Shown: positions 8,151-8,327 of the stretch, one piece after another
How the letters are laid out: the number at the start of each line of letters is the position of its first letter
Numbering within the stretch: the first letter of the stretch is position 1
Assembly (NCBI GenBank): GCA_003533825.1
Contig: DQCG01000213.1
Span: 1-8,327, forward strand
Direction of reading: 5' to 3'
Origin: Phycisphaerales bacterium
GTDB lineage: Bacteria > Planctomycetota > Phycisphaerae > Sedimentisphaerales > Anaerobacaceae
Length of the DNA: 8,327 nt
Position numbers and translations under genes: made by a program
Notes under the pieces: model-generated
Told to the model about the DNA's origin: nothing
Database searches by the model: none
What the model saw: the letters and a program-made list of their open reading frames with translations, nothing else

Positions 8151-8179
8151 ATAATGCGGAGCATTAATTACTTACTCAA
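8151..8179 (-). promoter_or_regulatory. Candidate sigma70-type promoter of the operon
   Basis: On the minus strand TTGAGT (8179-8174, 4 of 6 to consensus) and CATTAT (8156-8151, 4 of 6) are separated by exactly 17 bases. Transcription would begin near 8145, giving a leader of only about 14 bases that starts just before the ribosome binding site. This short leader makes the call tentative. Confidence 0.35.
8152..8166. promoter_or_regulatory. Perfect dyad TAATGC-GGA-GCATTA, candidate operator
   Basis: A 15-base site with two perfect 6-base half-sites around a 3-base centre. It covers most of the candidate -10 box and the adjoining spacer, where a bound repressor would block polymerase. The 3-base centre also allows a small RNA or DNA hairpin. 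No regulator gene is in the window to pair it with. A dyad of this length can occur by chance in AT-rich sequence. Confidence 0.3.
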
Positions 8180-8182
8180 ACT

Positions 8183-8202
8183 GACCGTTTTTGAAACGAG
8201 TC
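8183..8202. repeat. Second imperfect dyad just upstream of the candidate -35 box
   Basis: On the minus strand GAC, a bulged T, then CGTTT pairs across CAA with AAACG and GTC: eight base pairs with one bulge. It ends three bases from the candidate -35 box, so it could be an activator or repressor site, or simply chance. No known consensus was recognised. Confidence 0.25.
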
Positions 8203-8244
8203 AAATAGTAAACCCTTCAGTGAAAGTACCATAACACAACTTGT

Positions 8245-8312
8245 CATTCCCGCGAAAGCGGGAATCCATTTTCTCATTACGTTCCTGGATCCCTGCTTTC
8301 GCAGGGTACATG
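8245..8312. repeat. Imperfect inverted repeat of two GAAA-loop hairpins (dispersed-repeat type)
   Basis: The left arm (8245-8268) contains an 8-bp perfect stem ATTCCCGC / GCGGGAAT closed by GAAA (8246-8265). The right arm (8286-8312) contains a 6-bp stem CCCTGC / GCAGGG with TTTC, which is GAAA on the minus strand (8291-8306). The arms are also complementary to each other around a 17-base spacer (8269-8285), so a long cruciform or one extended hairpin is possible. Sequences of the form CATTCCCGCGAAAGCGGGAA are a common small interspersed repeat in many bacteria, including Neisseria-type elements; this is memory, not a search. It has no coding capacity, so at most it is a non-autonomous element. 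Confidence 0.75.
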
Positions 8313-8327
8313 TTTAGCCTGGTGTGT

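Larger units (their letters stand above)
8131..8327 (-). other. Non-coding leader of the operon
   Basis: These 197 bases show no convincing gene on either strand. The half nearest the first gene is AT-rich and holds the candidate promoter and dyads; the distal half holds the two-hairpin repeat. The upstream neighbour is not in the window, so it is unknown whether this is the true 5' end of the operon. No riboswitch or RNA gene was recognised. Confidence 0.6.

Noticed and set aside
8246..8306. Rho-independent terminators at the two hairpins
   Set aside because: Neither stem is followed by a proper T run on either strand, and the GAAA loops and arm symmetry fit a dispersed repeat better.
8245..8312. 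CRISPR repeat
   Set aside because: There are only two arms, in inverted orientation and with a 17-base spacer; no direct repeat array is present.

Overview
The window is one strand-coherent block. Four genes on the minus strand, read from high to low coordinates, run head to tail with gaps of 37, 11 and 4 bases, so they look like a single operon. All four products start with an export signal and all look like polysaccharide-active enzymes or binding modules. No transporter, regulator, RNA gene, integrase or transposase is visible. The organism is probably an environmental Gram-negative carbohydrate degrader. The large multidomain secreted CAZyme-like proteins, the mid-50s GC impression and the lack of SusC/SusD genes suggest the PVC group (Planctomycetota such as Phycisphaerae, or Kiritimatiellota). 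Clear Shine-Dalgarno motifs before every gene argue against Bacteroidota. This placement is inference and no taxonomic marker is present.

Layout in transcription order. (1) 8327-8131 is a non-coding leader. It holds an imperfect inverted repeat made of two GAAA-loop hairpins, a candidate sigma70-type promoter and a perfect 6-bp dyad over the candidate -10 box. (2) 8130-5518 encodes an 870-residue clan GH-A glycoside hydrolase with a CBM4/9-like jelly roll inserted between its two catalytic glutamates. (3) 5480-3834 encodes a 548-residue exported protein that resembles family 2 pectate lyases (alpha/alpha barrel), including an Arg-His pair and a Glu in the expected order. (4) 3822-589 encodes a 1077-residue multidomain protein whose central barrel resembles GH101 / DUF5696 glycosidases. 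(5) 584 to beyond base 1 encodes the N-terminal 194 residues of a likely lipoprotein, whose visible part resembles the beta-sandwich module in front of GH50-type agarases and similar galactan hydrolases.

Taken together, the block looks like part of a polysaccharide utilisation locus for a glycan that contains both uronic acid (lyase) and neutral or galactose-type sugars (the hydrolases). The exact substrate cannot be read from the sequence. The unusual aspects are the combination of rarely characterised enzyme folds in one tight operon, the carbohydrate-binding module nested inside a GH-A barrel, and the leader repeat whose two hairpins differ by paired, stem-preserving substitutions.
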